A stretch of 39,554 nucleotides of DNA from Acidimicrobiales bacterium (lineage in GTDB: Bacteria > Actinomycetota > Acidimicrobiia > Acidimicrobiales > AC-9), in NCBI GenBank assembly GCA_036491125.1, contig DASXCO010000181.1:72486-112039 (forward strand), in the 5' to 3' direction. A program made the position numbers and the translations under genes. The notes below the pieces were generated by a model that saw only the letters and a list, made by a program, of their open reading frames with translations, had not been told where the DNA came from and did no database searches. Below, piece after piece: positions 8,529 to 16,965 of the stretch (position 1 is its first letter; the number at the start of each line of letters is the position of its first letter).

Positions 8529-8585
8529 CTAGTCCAAGCCGGGGAATGCGGACCCGAGGGGGAAGTACGGCACACAGACGACGCC
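8529..8585 (-). pseudogene. Possible aldo/keto reductase fragment
   Basis: The minus-strand frame ending at TAG 8529-8531 reads GVVCVPYFPLGSAFPGLD. This resembles the internal FVPYFPLGSAFPGLP-type segment of some aldo/keto reductases, which in intact enzymes is followed by ~100 more residues. Here it stops at once, and upstream residues are not recognisable. The match is short, so the call is tentative. Confidence 0.3.
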
Positions 8586-8657
8586 GGTCATCGTGAGTTC
8601 GGCGCTGCCGTCCGTGTCAGGTGCGATGGCCGTCTCGTGACACCGAGGAGACGGGGC

Positions 8658-8820
8658 TCAGTCGGATTGCCCTCCGGGGTTGATCGATGGCCAGCCGGCG
8701 GGCCGCCAGTCTCCTTGTGGGTCCGTGGTTTGCCCGACCTCGATGATGTAACCGTCGGGATCTCGGACCGGGCTGTCTTGCCGCCCGTCGAAGGCTGACG
8801 GTCGAAGCCGTTGCTGCCAC
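8658..8820 (-). pseudogene. VOC (glyoxalase/bleomycin resistance) family C-terminal fragment
   Basis: The minus-strand frame ending at TGA 8658-8660 contains VRDPDGYIIEVGQT (8727-8768), the near-invariant C-terminal motif of vicinal-oxygen-chelate proteins in which the Glu is a metal ligand. It is followed by a plausible natural C-terminus. Upstream the frame is open for some 30-40 codons, but the rest of the ~120-residue domain and a start are not recognisable, so this is the tail of a lost gene. Confidence 0.65.
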
Positions 8821-9323
8821 TCCCGGTGGCCCCTTGTCGTTGGTTCTAGTTGAGGTGCCGCCTCAGCCGGAGGAGCTGAAGGCCTTTCTCGTGTCTGGTG
8901 CCGTCGTGCACGGTCGAGTTGAGGGAGCCTTCATCAGCATCGTTCGAAGGCGCGGTGAGCACTCTCTAGCCATCTCGCCCGCCGGTATCCACGCGGCCGT
9001 GCCTGCTGGCCCGCTTCTTCGGGGCGAAGAATCGAGAGAACTGAGCGACTCAGGCGGTTCGGGGAACACTCAAAGCGGCGACCAATAGGTCGAGGATGGC
9101 TGCCAGCGGGCCCCAGTCCTGGGTTGTCTTGGCGTCGCCATGGCGGAGCGCCTCATTTCGCGCAGGGCCACGTTGACTTCCTACGGCTGTTGGCCTAATG
9201 TCCGCGCCGTAGCTGTTGTGGGGAGGCGTTGACTCCTCGGGGTGTTGTGGTCGCGGGAGCCCTCGAGGACGAGCCAGTCGCGAAACCGGCCTCACGGACA
9301 ACGTCCAGTGAGAAGCAGGAGCG

Positions 9324-9611
9324 ATGTCAATTCAGCCCCAAGCACCAGGTGGCCGTGTTCGTCTGTGTCCGTGGCCCACGAGTCGGCCGCCGGGTCTACG
9401 GCCTGTCGCATTCACGCCCCCTCCCTCGTTTGGTTCGCGCATTGTTGCTACTGGATCTCCCCCAGCAGTCGCTGCTGATCGGGCTACGGAACGGGCCGAC
9501 GAGGTTCGCCAAGGGGAACAATCCATCTTCGGGACTGCCAAGACGATTGGCGAGGCGATAGACGAACTCCGCGACACGGCTGAGGGGCTACGTCCGACGG
9601 GGTCGTCGTGA
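9324..9611 (+). CDS. Small hypothetical protein coupled to the LAL regulator
   Basis: A 95-codon frame whose TGA (9609-9611) overlaps the GTG start (9608) of the downstream regulator in a GTGA junction, a common sign of translational coupling. AGGAG lies only 2 bases before the ATG, closer than usual. The first half is Pro/Arg-rich and resembles an out-of-frame translation; the last ~45 residues (DRATERADEVRQGEQ, TIGEAIDELRDTAEGL) look like amphipathic helices. No family is recognised. It could be a true leader gene or only the C-terminal remnant of one. Confidence 0.4.
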   Translation: MSIQPQAPGGRVRLCPWPTSRPPGLRPVAFTPPPSFGSRIVATGSPPAVAADRATERADEVRQGEQSIFGTAKTIGEAIDELRDTAEGLRPTGSS

Positions 9612-11860
9612 ACTCGGCCATTGTGCACGGGGCGACTGAGCGAAGGATCGAGAGCAATCGACCCTGTGTGCCTCTACTCTCCAAGCTCCGTTCTCCCGTC
9701 TTTGGGCACGGTGTGATCGATCGCTCAAGGATGATCCACATCCTGGAGAGGCAGAGAAAATCCTCCGTCGTTATCGTCGCGGCCCCGGCGGGCTACGGCA
9801 AGACGACCATCCTGGCCCAGTGGGCCGCACGCGACCCCCGGCCTGTCGCCTGGCTCCAGCTCGACGAACACGACAACGACACCGTGACGCTGATGGCCTA
9901 TGTCGTGCTGGCCCTGCGGCAGGTGGCTGAGCTCGATCCGAAGATTGATGAATGGTTGATCACCAGGACTCCGCCCATGAGCGACCTCATCCTTCCCACT
10001 CTGGCCAACGACCTTTCTGCAGCTGATCCATTCCTCTTTGTTCTGGACGACACCCACGTGCTGACCGGAGAGAGTTCGTGGTCGATCGTGCAGTTCTTGG
10101 TGGAGCATCTCCCACCAAGCTCACAGATCGCGCTCGGAGGCAGGGTCGACCCTCCGGTATCGCTCGGAAGGATGGCAACCAATGGGCGCCTGGTCGAGGT
10201 GCGCTCTGCAGACCTTGCCTTTCGGAACGGGGAAGCCGAGAGCATGCTGGCCGAGGGCGGCCTCCACCTCGAGGAGACGGCGTTGAGGATGCTCCTGGCC
10301 CGAACCGAGGGGTGGGCGGCCGGACTCCAGCTGGCGATGCTCTATCTGCAGAATCGCGGCGATCCCGCTGCCCTGGCCGACTTGCACGGCGGCGTGGGCC
10401 ACATCCCGGACTACCTAGCCCATGAGGTACTGGCCGGTCTGCCGCTCCGGATCAAGCGCTTCCTTCTTCGAACCTCGGTGCTGGAGCGGCTGAGCACTGA
10501 GTCGTGCAACGCGGTCATGGGCCATCGTGGCTCGGGCGAGATCCTCGCAGAGCTCGAGCGGTCAAACGTCTTCCTCACCAGACTCGACGAGAGAGGGAAG
10601 TGGTACCGATACCACTCGCTCTTCGCCGAGTGGCTCCGGACCCAGCTCGAACGGGACTCGCCGGAGGCCATCCCCGAGCTCCATCGAAAGGCAGCAGCCT
10701 GGTATCGGTCGAAGGGTATGCCCGAGGACGCCTTTGAGCATTGGCTGGCGGCAGGCGACGTAGAACAGGCTGGGGAACTTGTGGCTCGCCACTTCCGGAC
10801 CTGGGCGATGGGTGGACGGACCGAGACAGTGCTGCGATGGTTCAGCGCCTTTGACGAGGAGCAGATCCTCGCATACCCGCAGTTGGCGCTGGCAGGGGCC
10901 TGGTTCGCCGCAGCACTGGGGCATTCCCAGACGGCGGCTACGAGACTTGCGGCCGCAGAACGGGGTGATCCACAGGCTCCGTCGCTCGAAGGTGCGGCCA
11001 CGTTCGGCTCGGCCCTGCTCACGCTTCGCGCCCTCCTCGGACAACGAGGTGTGGGCGCACTGCACGGTGACGCCGAGGCCGCCTACCAGCTCGAGCGTTC
11101 GGTTGGAGGCGCCTTGGAGGCCACCGCTGCATGCCTGGCGGGAGCTGGTCGGCTCCTTAGTGAACGTGACATCTCTGGGGCGCGGACGTTGCTCGAGGAG
11201 GCGGCGGCGCTGGGTCGCGAAGGTGAGCCAAGTGCCCGAGTGGGATCCCTCGGACTGCTGGCCCTCATCGCCGCTCAGTGCGACCAGTGGGATGAGGCGG
11301 CGAAGCTGGCTACCGTCGCACAAAGGGTCGTGGAGCAACACAAGCTCTCGAATCTGAGCTTAATTGCCTGTGTCTATGCGATGGTCGCCCTGGTGGAGAG
11401 TCACAGGGGCGACGTGGATTCAGCACATACCAACCTTGATCTCGTTGGGCAAATGCTCGCTGGGCTGGCACCCTACCCGTGGATCGCGGCGCTCGTGGCC
11501 ACCATCATGGCTTGGTCGGCCGTAGAGATCGAAGAGATCAAGAAAGCTAGAGCCTTGCAACGAGAGGCGGCTCTTGCGGCTGGGAAGCTGCCAGACGCTG
11601 GCCTTCTTGTGGAGTGGATCGACGAACTTCGGAGAAGGGTAGGGGCTGAGACCGGGCACGGTCCCGCACTCACTCCATCAGAACTTCGGGTCCTACAGGA
11701 GTTGACCACCTTCCGGTCAGTCTCTGACACCGCACGAGATCTCCTTGTATCCACGAACACAGTGAAGTCCCATCTGAAGTTGGTCTACAGGAAGCTTGGG
11801 GCGAGCTCGAGGGCTGAGGCGATAGAGCGAGGCCGAAGAATGGGCTTACTCGAGCGGTGA
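9608..11860 (+). CDS. LAL-type LuxR family transcriptional regulator (MalT-like)
   Basis: A 750-residue regulator of the STAND/MalT type. After a PLLSKLRSP N-terminal motif it has Walker A APAGYGKTT (about 59-67), AWLQLDEHDND (sensor/Walker B region of MalT-like NTPases), FLFVLDDTH (about 143-150), and the RTEGWAAGLQLA segment diagnostic of LuxR-family ATPases (about 235-247). The middle (about 390-680) is a helical TPR-like repeat region. The C-terminal HTH (about 686-745) reads LTPSELRVLQEL, then STNTVKSHLKLVYRKLGASSR. Such proteins activate adjacent operons upon ligand binding. It lies 402 bp upstream of, and on the same strand as, the ACP-LuxE-LuxC operon, its most likely target (inference). 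GTG 9608 gives a GTGA overlap with the preceding small ORF. Confidence 0.93.
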   Translation: MNSAIVHGATERRIESNRPCVPLLSKLRSPVFGHGVIDRSRMIHILERQRKSSVVIVAAPAGYGKTTILAQWAARDPRPVAWLQLDEHDNDTVTLMAYVVLALRQVAELDPKIDEWLITRTPPMSDLILPTLANDLSAADPFLFVLDDTHVLTGESSWSIVQFLVEHLPPSSQIALGGRVDPPVSLGRMATNGRLVEVRSADLAFRNGEAESMLAEGGLHLEETALRMLLARTEGWAAGLQLAMLYLQNRGDPAALADLHGGVGHIPDYLAHEVLAGLPLRIKRFLLRTSVLERLSTESCNAVMGHRGSGEILAELERSNVFLTRLDERGKWYRYHSLFAEWLRTQLERDSPEAIPELHRKAAAWYRSKGMPEDAFEHWLAAGDVEQAGELVARHFRTWAMGGRTETVLRWFSAFDEEQILAYPQLALAGAWFAAALGHSQTAATRLAAAERGDPQAPSLEGAATFGSALLTLRALLGQRGVGALHGDAEAAYQLERSVGGALEATAACLAGAGRLLSERDISGARTLLEEAAALGREGEPSARVGSLGLLALIAAQCDQWDEAAKLATVAQRVVEQHKLSNLSLIACVYAMVALVESHRGDVDSAHTNLDLVGQMLAGLAPYPWIAALVATIMAWSAVEIEEIKKARALQREAALAAGKLPDAGLLVEWIDELRRRVGAETGHGPALTPSELRVLQELTTFRSVSDTARDLLVSTNTVKSHLKLVYRKLGASSRAEAIERGRRMGLLER

Positions 11861-11866
11861 TCGCAT

Positions 11867-11879
11867 CGAGAAGTTCTCG
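11867..11879. repeat. CGAGAA palindrome
   Basis: CGAGAAGTTCTCG is a perfect inverted repeat with a one-base centre, starting 6 bases after the LAL stop codon. The loop would be too small for an RNA hairpin, so a protein-binding site is more likely than a terminator. The CGAGAAGT half recurs 29 bp downstream at 11896-11903. Confidence 0.5.
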
Positions 11880-11895
11880 TCTAGATCAAGGAGGC

Positions 11896-11920
11896 CGAGA
11901 AGTGGGCCTGACAATTCTCG
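11896..11920. repeat. Spaced CGAGAA/TTCTCG inverted repeat
   Basis: CGAGAA (11896-11901) and TTCTCG (11915-11920) repeat the half-sites of the palindrome at 11867 with a 13-base spacer. It could act as a second operator half-site pair or as a weak RNA stem-loop ending the LAL transcript; no T-run follows. Confidence 0.45.
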
Positions 11921-12262
11921 AGGACAACGAGCAAACGTGAGTCGAGACCTGCCAGGCGCTATGTGGTATTTCGACCAAAGGTCGCTTGCTCGGCTTGAAT
12001 GTCTGATCCTACCCCGGACCGAACATACGATCCACTCTCACAGGTGATGTTTGCCTATCCGCTGCGGTTCTAGTCTTTCCTAGGTCGAGCGGTGGGTGCG
12101 GCCAGCGTCGCGATCGAGGAGGTAGAGCATGTCGAGCCCTCGGGCCAGGCAGCGCCGCCAGCCGAGCGGACGCTCGCCTCGGCTCGACCCGGTGCGAAAT
12201 GCGACACCGGCATGGTCGCAAGGATCTCTCGGTTGTTGTCACTCATCATCAGCGGAGACACT

Positions 12263-12505
12263 TTGAACCTCGACAAAACCAAGTCGATATTCCTTGAAGT
12301 CCTCGACCTGCCGCCAGACGTCGACCTGTACTCGATCCGCTTCGCCGAGGTCGAAACGTGGGACTCCCTTGCGCACATGGTCCTCGTCGGCGAGCTCGAG
12401 GAGCAGTTCGACGTCATGCTCGACACCGACGATGTCTTGAACATGTCGGACCTCAAAATGGCTGTGAAGATCCTAGAGAAGTTGGGCGTTGATTTCACTT
12501 CTTGA
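12263..12505 (+). CDS. Acyl carrier protein
   Basis: An 80-residue ACP. FLEVLDLPPDVDLYSIRFAE leads into EVETWDSLAHMVLVGELEEQ, where the Ser of the WDSLAHM motif is the 4'-phosphopantetheine attachment site, followed by acidic helix III residues (FDVMLDTDDVLNMSDL). The chosen start is TTG 12263, because GCGGAGA lies 4-5 bases before it and it gives the usual ACP length; an in-frame ATG at 12212 would add 17 residues. It would carry an acyl group as a thioester for the enzymes encoded downstream. It overlaps the next gene by 17 bases. This is a specialised ACP of an accessory operon, not the fatty-acid-synthase ACP (inference from context). Confidence 0.9.
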   Translation: MNLDKTKSIFLEVLDLPPDVDLYSIRFAEVETWDSLAHMVLVGELEEQFDVMLDTDDVLNMSDLKMAVKILEKLGVDFTS

Positions 12506-13241
12506 GTCGAAGGTGGCTGTTGTGACTGGGGCCACAGATGGCATCGGGTGGGCCACTGCTCAAATGCTCGCAGAGTGCGGGGCGACGGTAGTGCTTAACG
12601 GACGGAAAAGCGACGAGCGGTTACACGAGCGAGCTGAGCAGCTGTCGGTCGTATCCAAGCAACCCGTGAGAGCGATCGGTGCCGACGCTCGTAGCCCAGG
12701 CGAGGTGACTGAGCTGTACCGGAACGTGCACTCGATGCACCGGCGACTGGATGTCCTGGTGGCCAACGCTGGTGTGCTCGGTGACGGCCGCATTGGCATG
12801 ATCGCAGAGGAGATGCTCGACGACACGCTCCAGACCAACCTGTGCGGAGCCATCCGCCACATTCAATCGGCAGCACGCCTAATGACACGGGGCAAGAGTG
12901 GTTCAATCATCGCAATGAGCTCGATCATCGGTGTCCGGGGCAATGAGGGACAGGTCGTCTACGCGGCGTCGAAGGCCGGCATCATCGGCGTAGTCCGGTC
13001 TGCTGCTAAGGAGTTGGCGCGTCATGGCATCCGAGTAAACGCTCTTGCGCCCGGATACATCGACACGAAGATGATCAGCCACCTCCCTACTAATGTGCAC
13101 GAGGACCGTCTCAGGTCGATCCCCCTGGACAGACCGGGTACTGCTCGCGAGGTGGCAACCTGCGCCGCGTTCCTGGCCAGTGACCTCGCGTCCTATGTCA
13201 CTGGCCAGGTGCTAGGCGTCGATGGCGGGATGGCAATCTGA
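12489..13241 (+). CDS. FabG-like short-chain reductase (3-oxoacyl-ACP reductase type)
   Basis: A 250-residue classical SDR with NAD(P)-binding TGATDGIG (about 13-20), NAG motif VANAGVLGDG, catalytic Ser144 (AMSSIIG), Tyr158 and Lys162 (VVYAASKAG), and the C-terminal FLASDLASYVTGQVLGVDGG typical of FabG. Next to an ACP gene, a role in reducing a 3-oxoacyl-ACP to 3-hydroxyacyl-ACP is likely, but the substrate may be another ketone. The start TTG 12489 lies inside the ACP gene with GAGAAG ~9 bases upstream, consistent with coupled translation. Length is normal for FabG. Confidence 0.9.
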   Translation: MISLLESKVAVVTGATDGIGWATAQMLAECGATVVLNGRKSDERLHERAEQLSVVSKQPVRAIGADARSPGEVTELYRNVHSMHRRLDVLVANAGVLGDGRIGMIAEEMLDDTLQTNLCGAIRHIQSAARLMTRGKSGSIIAMSSIIGVRGNEGQVVYAASKAGIIGVVRSAAKELARHGIRVNALAPGYIDTKMISHLPTNVHEDRLRSIPLDRPGTAREVATCAAFLASDLASYVTGQVLGVDGGMAI

Positions 13242-13245
13242 CGTT

Positions 13246-14631
13246 ATGGTGCTGAACGAGACCGCCCGAGACCGCACAGCTCTCTTCGACGCCGATTCAG
13301 GGCGATCGTTGACCTACCGGGCACTCGCCGCTGAGGTGGAGAAGACCAGGCTCGCCCACAACGGCATTCGCCCCGGCCAGCTGCTCTTTCTCCCAATACG
13401 GGCTCGCTTCGAAGACGTCCTTCTCTACTTGGCGGCGCTCGATGCGGGCTGCACTGTCGCGCTCCTAGACCCAGAGCAGTACAACACCCATGGAGCTCGG
13501 CTCGAAGCTGCGTATAGCCCAGATCTGTTGGTGCGACCGCCCACTAGTCATGACCCGTACCTGCTCGAACCTGAGAGTGCTATCGACCGTCGCCTGTGGG
13601 TGCGCCAGGGAACGGATGATCTGAACGCGGATACTGCCGTTCTCCTACCCACTTCGGGCAGCACCGGCAGCCCTAAGCTCGTTCGCCTGAGCTCCGAGGC
13701 ATTGCTCGCCAATGCTCATGGGATCCGCGAGTGTCTCGCCATCAGCGATTCTGACGTGGCCATCGCCAACCTGCCACTTCACTACTCGTACGGCCTCTCC
13801 GTGCTCAACAGCCATCTCGCCGCTGGCGCGACCGTTGTGCTCACGGAGACAAGCGTGCTGCAGCCCGAGTTCTGGGAGATCATGGCCGAACATGGCGTAA
13901 CAACACTGGCGGGAGTGCCCTACTCATACGACTTGTACCGGCGCGTTGGGCTGTTGGAACGCCCGCTTCCAGCTCTGTGCACTCTCACGCAGGCGGGCGG
14001 ACGCATGGCGCCCGAACGCATCCTCGAATTCCAGGCCGGCATCACGGCGCGCGGTGGCCGGATGTACGTGATGTACGGTCAGACCGAAGCCACGGCTCGC
14101 ATGTCGGTGCTCGACCCCAATGACCTCCCCGAGTACGTGGGCTCCGTTGGGACTCCCCTACGTGACGGCAAGTTCGAGATCCGCAACGCCGCCGACGACG
14201 GTACCGGCGAGGTCATCTACTGCGGTCCCAACATCATGTTGGGCTACGCGGAGACACGAGATGACCTCAACAAGGGCGATGAGCTATGTGGCGTTCTCGA
14301 AACCGGTGACCTCGGGAGGCTTGACCTGGCAGGCCGCCTCTGGATCGTCGGGCGCACAAAGCGGATCGCGAAGCTCTTCGGCGAACGCGTGAGCCTTGAC
14401 GACGTCGAGGACTTGCTCGTCGAGGAAGGCCCGACCGCCGTTGTTGATGCCGGCGATCAGATCATCCTCTATTGCGAGTGGGGAGAGGGGGAGCGCTTCT
14501 CGGTCGTCCGTCGCGCACTGGCTCGTGAGTTGGGCACGAACCCGAAGGCCTTCGATTTCCGGCGTGTGGAGAGGATCCCGCGGAGACTCAATGGCAAGGT
14601 GGCTTATGGCGAGCTACGAGACCGTCTCTGA
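13246..14631 (+). CDS. AMP-forming acyl-CoA/acyl-ACP ligase family protein
   Basis: An ANL-superfamily adenylating enzyme of 461 residues. Seen: P-loop-like PTSGSTGSPKLV (about 135-146), the YGQTEAT core motif (~282), TGDLGRLDLAGRLWIVGR (Asp binding the ribose), and a C-terminal domain ending NGKVAYGELR with the adenylation Lys (~451). It should activate a carboxylic acid as acyl-AMP and pass it to a thiol; with an ACP in the operon, acyl-ACP ligase is the best guess. The SDR stop is 4 bp upstream of ATG 13246; an earlier in-frame ATG (13222) is possible. The size is smaller than fatty acyl-CoA synthetases and closer to aryl/short-acid ligases. Confidence 0.9.
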   Translation: MVLNETARDRTALFDADSGRSLTYRALAAEVEKTRLAHNGIRPGQLLFLPIRARFEDVLLYLAALDAGCTVALLDPEQYNTHGARLEAAYSPDLLVRPPTSHDPYLLEPESAIDRRLWVRQGTDDLNADTAVLLPTSGSTGSPKLVRLSSEALLANAHGIRECLAISDSDVAIANLPLHYSYGLSVLNSHLAAGATVVLTETSVLQPEFWEIMAEHGVTTLAGVPYSYDLYRRVGLLERPLPALCTLTQAGGRMAPERILEFQAGITARGGRMYVMYGQTEATARMSVLDPNDLPEYVGSVGTPLRDGKFEIRNAADDGTGEVIYCGPNIMLGYAETRDDLNKGDELCGVLETGDLGRLDLAGRLWIVGRTKRIAKLFGERVSLDDVEDLLVEEGPTAVVDAGDQIILYCEWGEGERFSVVRRALARELGTNPKAFDFRRVERIPRRLNGKVAYGELRDRL

Positions 14632-15712
14632 GCTGAGCGACAGCTTCTTGGAGCGATCGACATATGGCATTCGACAAGATCACAAGGAGGCTGCTCTCGC
14701 TCCGGCGCTTCACGACCTCACGCGCCACCACGCAGGCAACTGCCCTGATTATGGCCGCATGGTTGGCGCCGCCTACCCGGGTTGGGAAAGCGGCTCTGGA
14801 TTGGGCGCGGTTCCCTTCATTCCAATCTCCATGTTCAAACAACGGTCGCTAGGAAGCGTGCCCGAGTCGGCGATCTTCAAGACGCTGACGTCGAGTGGCA
14901 CGACCGGATCCGAGGTGAGCCGAATCTTGCTCGATCGTCCGACAGCGCAACGTCAGACGCGAGCGCTGGCGTCGGTGATGCGGCACATCCTTGGCGTCGA
15001 GCGGCGACCGATGCTGATCATCGACTCGTCGTCGATTCTCAGAGATCGCAAGCAGTTCAGTGCTCGCGGCGCCGGAATTGTCGGCCTGATGAACTTCGGT
15101 CGAAACCACACCTATCTACTCGACAGCGCCTTTCGCCCGGACGCGGACAGATTGGAAGAGTTCGCTACGAAACACCGAGGTGAGGCGATCTTCATTTTCG
15201 GGTTCACCTTCATGGTGTGGCGGCACCTGATCAAGGATCTGGCGGCAACTCCTCTCGACCTGAGCAACGCTGTCCTGGTGCACAGTGGCGGCTGGAAAAA
15301 GCTCGAGGAGGAACGCGTGGACAACGGGGAGTTCAGGCGAGTTCTCGCCGAAGGGTTCGGCATCAGACACGTCTACAACTTCTACGGCATGGTCGAGCAG
15401 GTGGGAGGTGTGTTCATCGAAGGCGACGACGGACTGCTTCATCCCCCAGCCTTTGGGGATGTCATCGTTCGTCATCCTCGCACGTGGAAGGAGCAGCCCG
15501 TCGGAGAAGAGGGGGTGCTTCAGGTTGTGTCAGTACTCCCGACGAGCTACCCCGGGCACTCGGTCCTTACTGAAGATCTCGGCGTCGTGGAGGCGATCGA
15601 CTCTTCGGCGACTGCCCATCTCGGCAAGGCCTTTCGAGTCGTGGGTCGGGTTCCCCAGGCGGACTTGCGAGGCTGCAGCGACACGTACGCGTCCATGTTG
15701 TCGGCGGCCTGA
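14606..15712 (+). CDS. LuxE-like acyl-protein synthetase
   Basis: A 368-residue protein of the LuxE/PaaK-like family. It shows the adenylation motif LTSSGTTGSEVSR (about 94-106), preceded by VPFIPISMFKQ, a segment conserved in LuxE, and VYNFYGMVEQVGG near residue 255, a YGxTE equivalent. In bioluminescence LuxE activates a fatty acid with ATP and transfers the acyl group to the LuxC reductase; the same pairing is present here (LuxC follows with one-base overlap). There is no luciferase. ATG 14606 is preceded by AAGGTGG and lies 26 bases inside the previous gene; an in-frame ATG at 14591 is an alternative. The substrate acyl group is unknown. Confidence 0.88.
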   Translation: MASYETVSELSDSFLERSTYGIRQDHKEAALAPALHDLTRHHAGNCPDYGRMVGAAYPGWESGSGLGAVPFIPISMFKQRSLGSVPESAIFKTLTSSGTTGSEVSRILLDRPTAQRQTRALASVMRHILGVERRPMLIIDSSSILRDRKQFSARGAGIVGLMNFGRNHTYLLDSAFRPDADRLEEFATKHRGEAIFIFGFTFMVWRHLIKDLAATPLDLSNAVLVHSGGWKKLEEERVDNGEFRRVLAEGFGIRHVYNFYGMVEQVGGVFIEGDDGLLHPPAFGDVIVRHPRTWKEQPVGEEGVLQVVSVLPTSYPGHSVLTEDLGVVEAIDSSATAHLGKAFRVVGRVPQADLRGCSDTYASMLSAA

Positions 15713-16965
15713 TGCTCGATCAGGTGGTGTCGTCTGGAGAGCCGGTGGAAGTGGAGGTCCTTGCCGGCCGCCTGCGCAGCGCCGCCCCAACTGGTCCCTT
15801 CTCCGAGGTCACTCGCTCCCTCCTAAGGGAATTCTCCAAGCGACTACGCGCTCATCCGGCGGCAAAGGCTTACCCAGAGGTGCAGGCGCTGGCCTTCTCG
15901 ATCAGGCCTGCGTGGATCAACGAACTACACCGTGAGTGGGACCGTCTGGCCGATGACTTCAGCGTGCTGGTACCCCGCGGGCTCGCCTTCCACGTTCCTC
16001 CCGGTAACGTCGACACGGTGTTCATCTACTCGTGGGCCCTGTCCGCGCTGGTTGGGAACACGAACGTCGTCCGCCTCCCGTCGACTGCCACGGATCAGGT
16101 GAACGTGATCTGCGAGGTGCTCGGTTCTGTGCTGGAGAGCGACGAGTTCACGTCACTACGGCCCACCGCTGCCTTTGTGCGCTACGGGCACGATGATGAT
16201 GTGACCGCGGCGCTATCGAAGCTTGCCGACGTCCGCGTCGTATGGGGTGGCGACGAGACGGTATCCCGGATCCGAAGGCTCCCACTGAGCCCGGCAACCG
16301 TTGAGATGACCTTTCCGGATCGGTTCTCCCTCGTCGCATTCGATGCCCCAACGGTCACGAGACTCGGAGACTCGGATGTCAACTGGGTCGGACGCGCCCT
16401 GTACAACGACGTTTACTGGTTCAACCAACTCGGCTGCTCGTCACCGCGGCTCGTGATCTGGCGTGGTGAGGCGGAACAGTGCATCGTTGCTCGAGATCGC
16501 GTGTACCAAGCTGTCGTCAGGGCGTGTGACGAGCGGGGCTACGAGACACCACTGAGCGCCCATCTCGCCAAGCTCGGCTTCGCCTTCAACCTCGCCGCCG
16601 AAGGGTCCGCGACCAGCATTCGGTATTTCTCCAACGAAGCAACCGTGGTGGAGCTCTGCGACCTGTCAGCGGTGCGCCGCACGAGCCCCGGTGGAGGATT
16701 CTTCCTCGATGTGCGAGTCGACACGCTTCTGGACCTCGTCGACTTCGTGGCGCGGAAAGATCAAACGCTGACGCACTTTGGGTTTGAACGAGCTGACCTC
16801 GTCGAGCTGGTGGCGGCACTCAACGGGCGCGGGATCGACCGCTTGGTCCCGGTCGGACAAGCGATGACATTCAGCCGCTACTGGGATGGGTACGACTTGC
16901 TACAAGCCTTCAGCCGACGAGTCCAGGTCCTCGACGTTCACCGAGCCGCACCAGCAAACTCATGA
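15712..16965 (+). CDS. LuxC-like acyl reductase
   Basis: A 417-residue member of the acyl-CoA reductase LuxC family, distantly related to aldehyde dehydrogenases. RGLAFHVPPGNVDTVFIYSW and LVGNTNVVRLPS are the LuxC-specific nucleotide-binding motifs, and FNQLGCSSPR contains the catalytic cysteine (Cys242) that accepts the acyl group. It would reduce an acyl-enzyme, delivered by LuxE or from ACP/CoA, to the aldehyde with NADPH. The ATG overlaps the luxE-like stop by one base (TGATG) and the end overlaps the next gene as ATGA, so the operon is translationally coupled. Size is slightly below the ~480 residues of Vibrio LuxC. Confidence 0.9.
   Translation: MLDQVVSSGEPVEVEVLAGRLRSAAPTGPFSEVTRSLLREFSKRLRAHPAAKAYPEVQALAFSIRPAWINELHREWDRLADDFSVLVPRGLAFHVPPGNVDTVFIYSWALSALVGNTNVVRLPSTATDQVNVICEVLGSVLESDEFTSLRPTAAFVRYGHDDDVTAALSKLADVRVVWGGDETVSRIRRLPLSPATVEMTFPDRFSLVAFDAPTVTRLGDSDVNWVGRALYNDVYWFNQLGCSSPRLVIWRGEAEQCIVARDRVYQAVVRACDERGYETPLSAHLAKLGFAFNLAAEGSATSIRYFSNEATVVELCDLSAVRRTSPGGGFFLDVRVDTLLDLVDFVARKDQTLTHFGFERADLVELVAALNGRGIDRLVPVGQAMTFSRYWDGYDLLQAFSRRVQVLDVHRAAPANS

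Larger units (their letters stand above)
8474..9323. other. Gene-poor decayed stretch
   Basis: About 850 bases with no convincing intact gene. On the minus strand there is a clear C-terminal VOC fragment (8658-8820) and a weaker aldo/keto-reductase-like fragment (8529-8585). Several plus-strand frames of 80-110 codons are open but show no recognisable motif or good ribosome site. The stretch reads as the remains of two or more genes next to a regulator. Confidence 0.6.
11861..12262. other. Intergenic region upstream of the ACP operon
   Basis: About 400 bases between the LAL regulator and the likely ACP start. It holds the CGAGAA inverted repeats described separately, and a short palindrome CGACCAAAGGTCG at 11972-11984. 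The frame of the ACP gene is open upstream to 12092, but residues before 12263 are not ACP-like. No convincing -10/-35 pair is assigned. It should contain the promoter for the downstream operon. Confidence 0.5.

Noticed and set aside
8834-9088. 84-codon plus-strand frame starting with TTG
   Set aside because: Open and slightly protein-like, but without ribosome site, motif or partner, and it overlaps the edge of the VOC remnant region.
9050-9301. 83-codon minus-strand frame
   Set aside because: No recognisable motif, low-complexity start, and no operon context.
10562-11341. 259-codon minus-strand frame inside the LAL gene
   Set aside because: Shadow of the regulator; translation is not protein-like.
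11972-11984. CGACCAAAGGTCG palindrome
   Set aside because: Arms of 5 bases with 3-base spacer are expected by chance in this base composition; kept only as a note in the gap entry.
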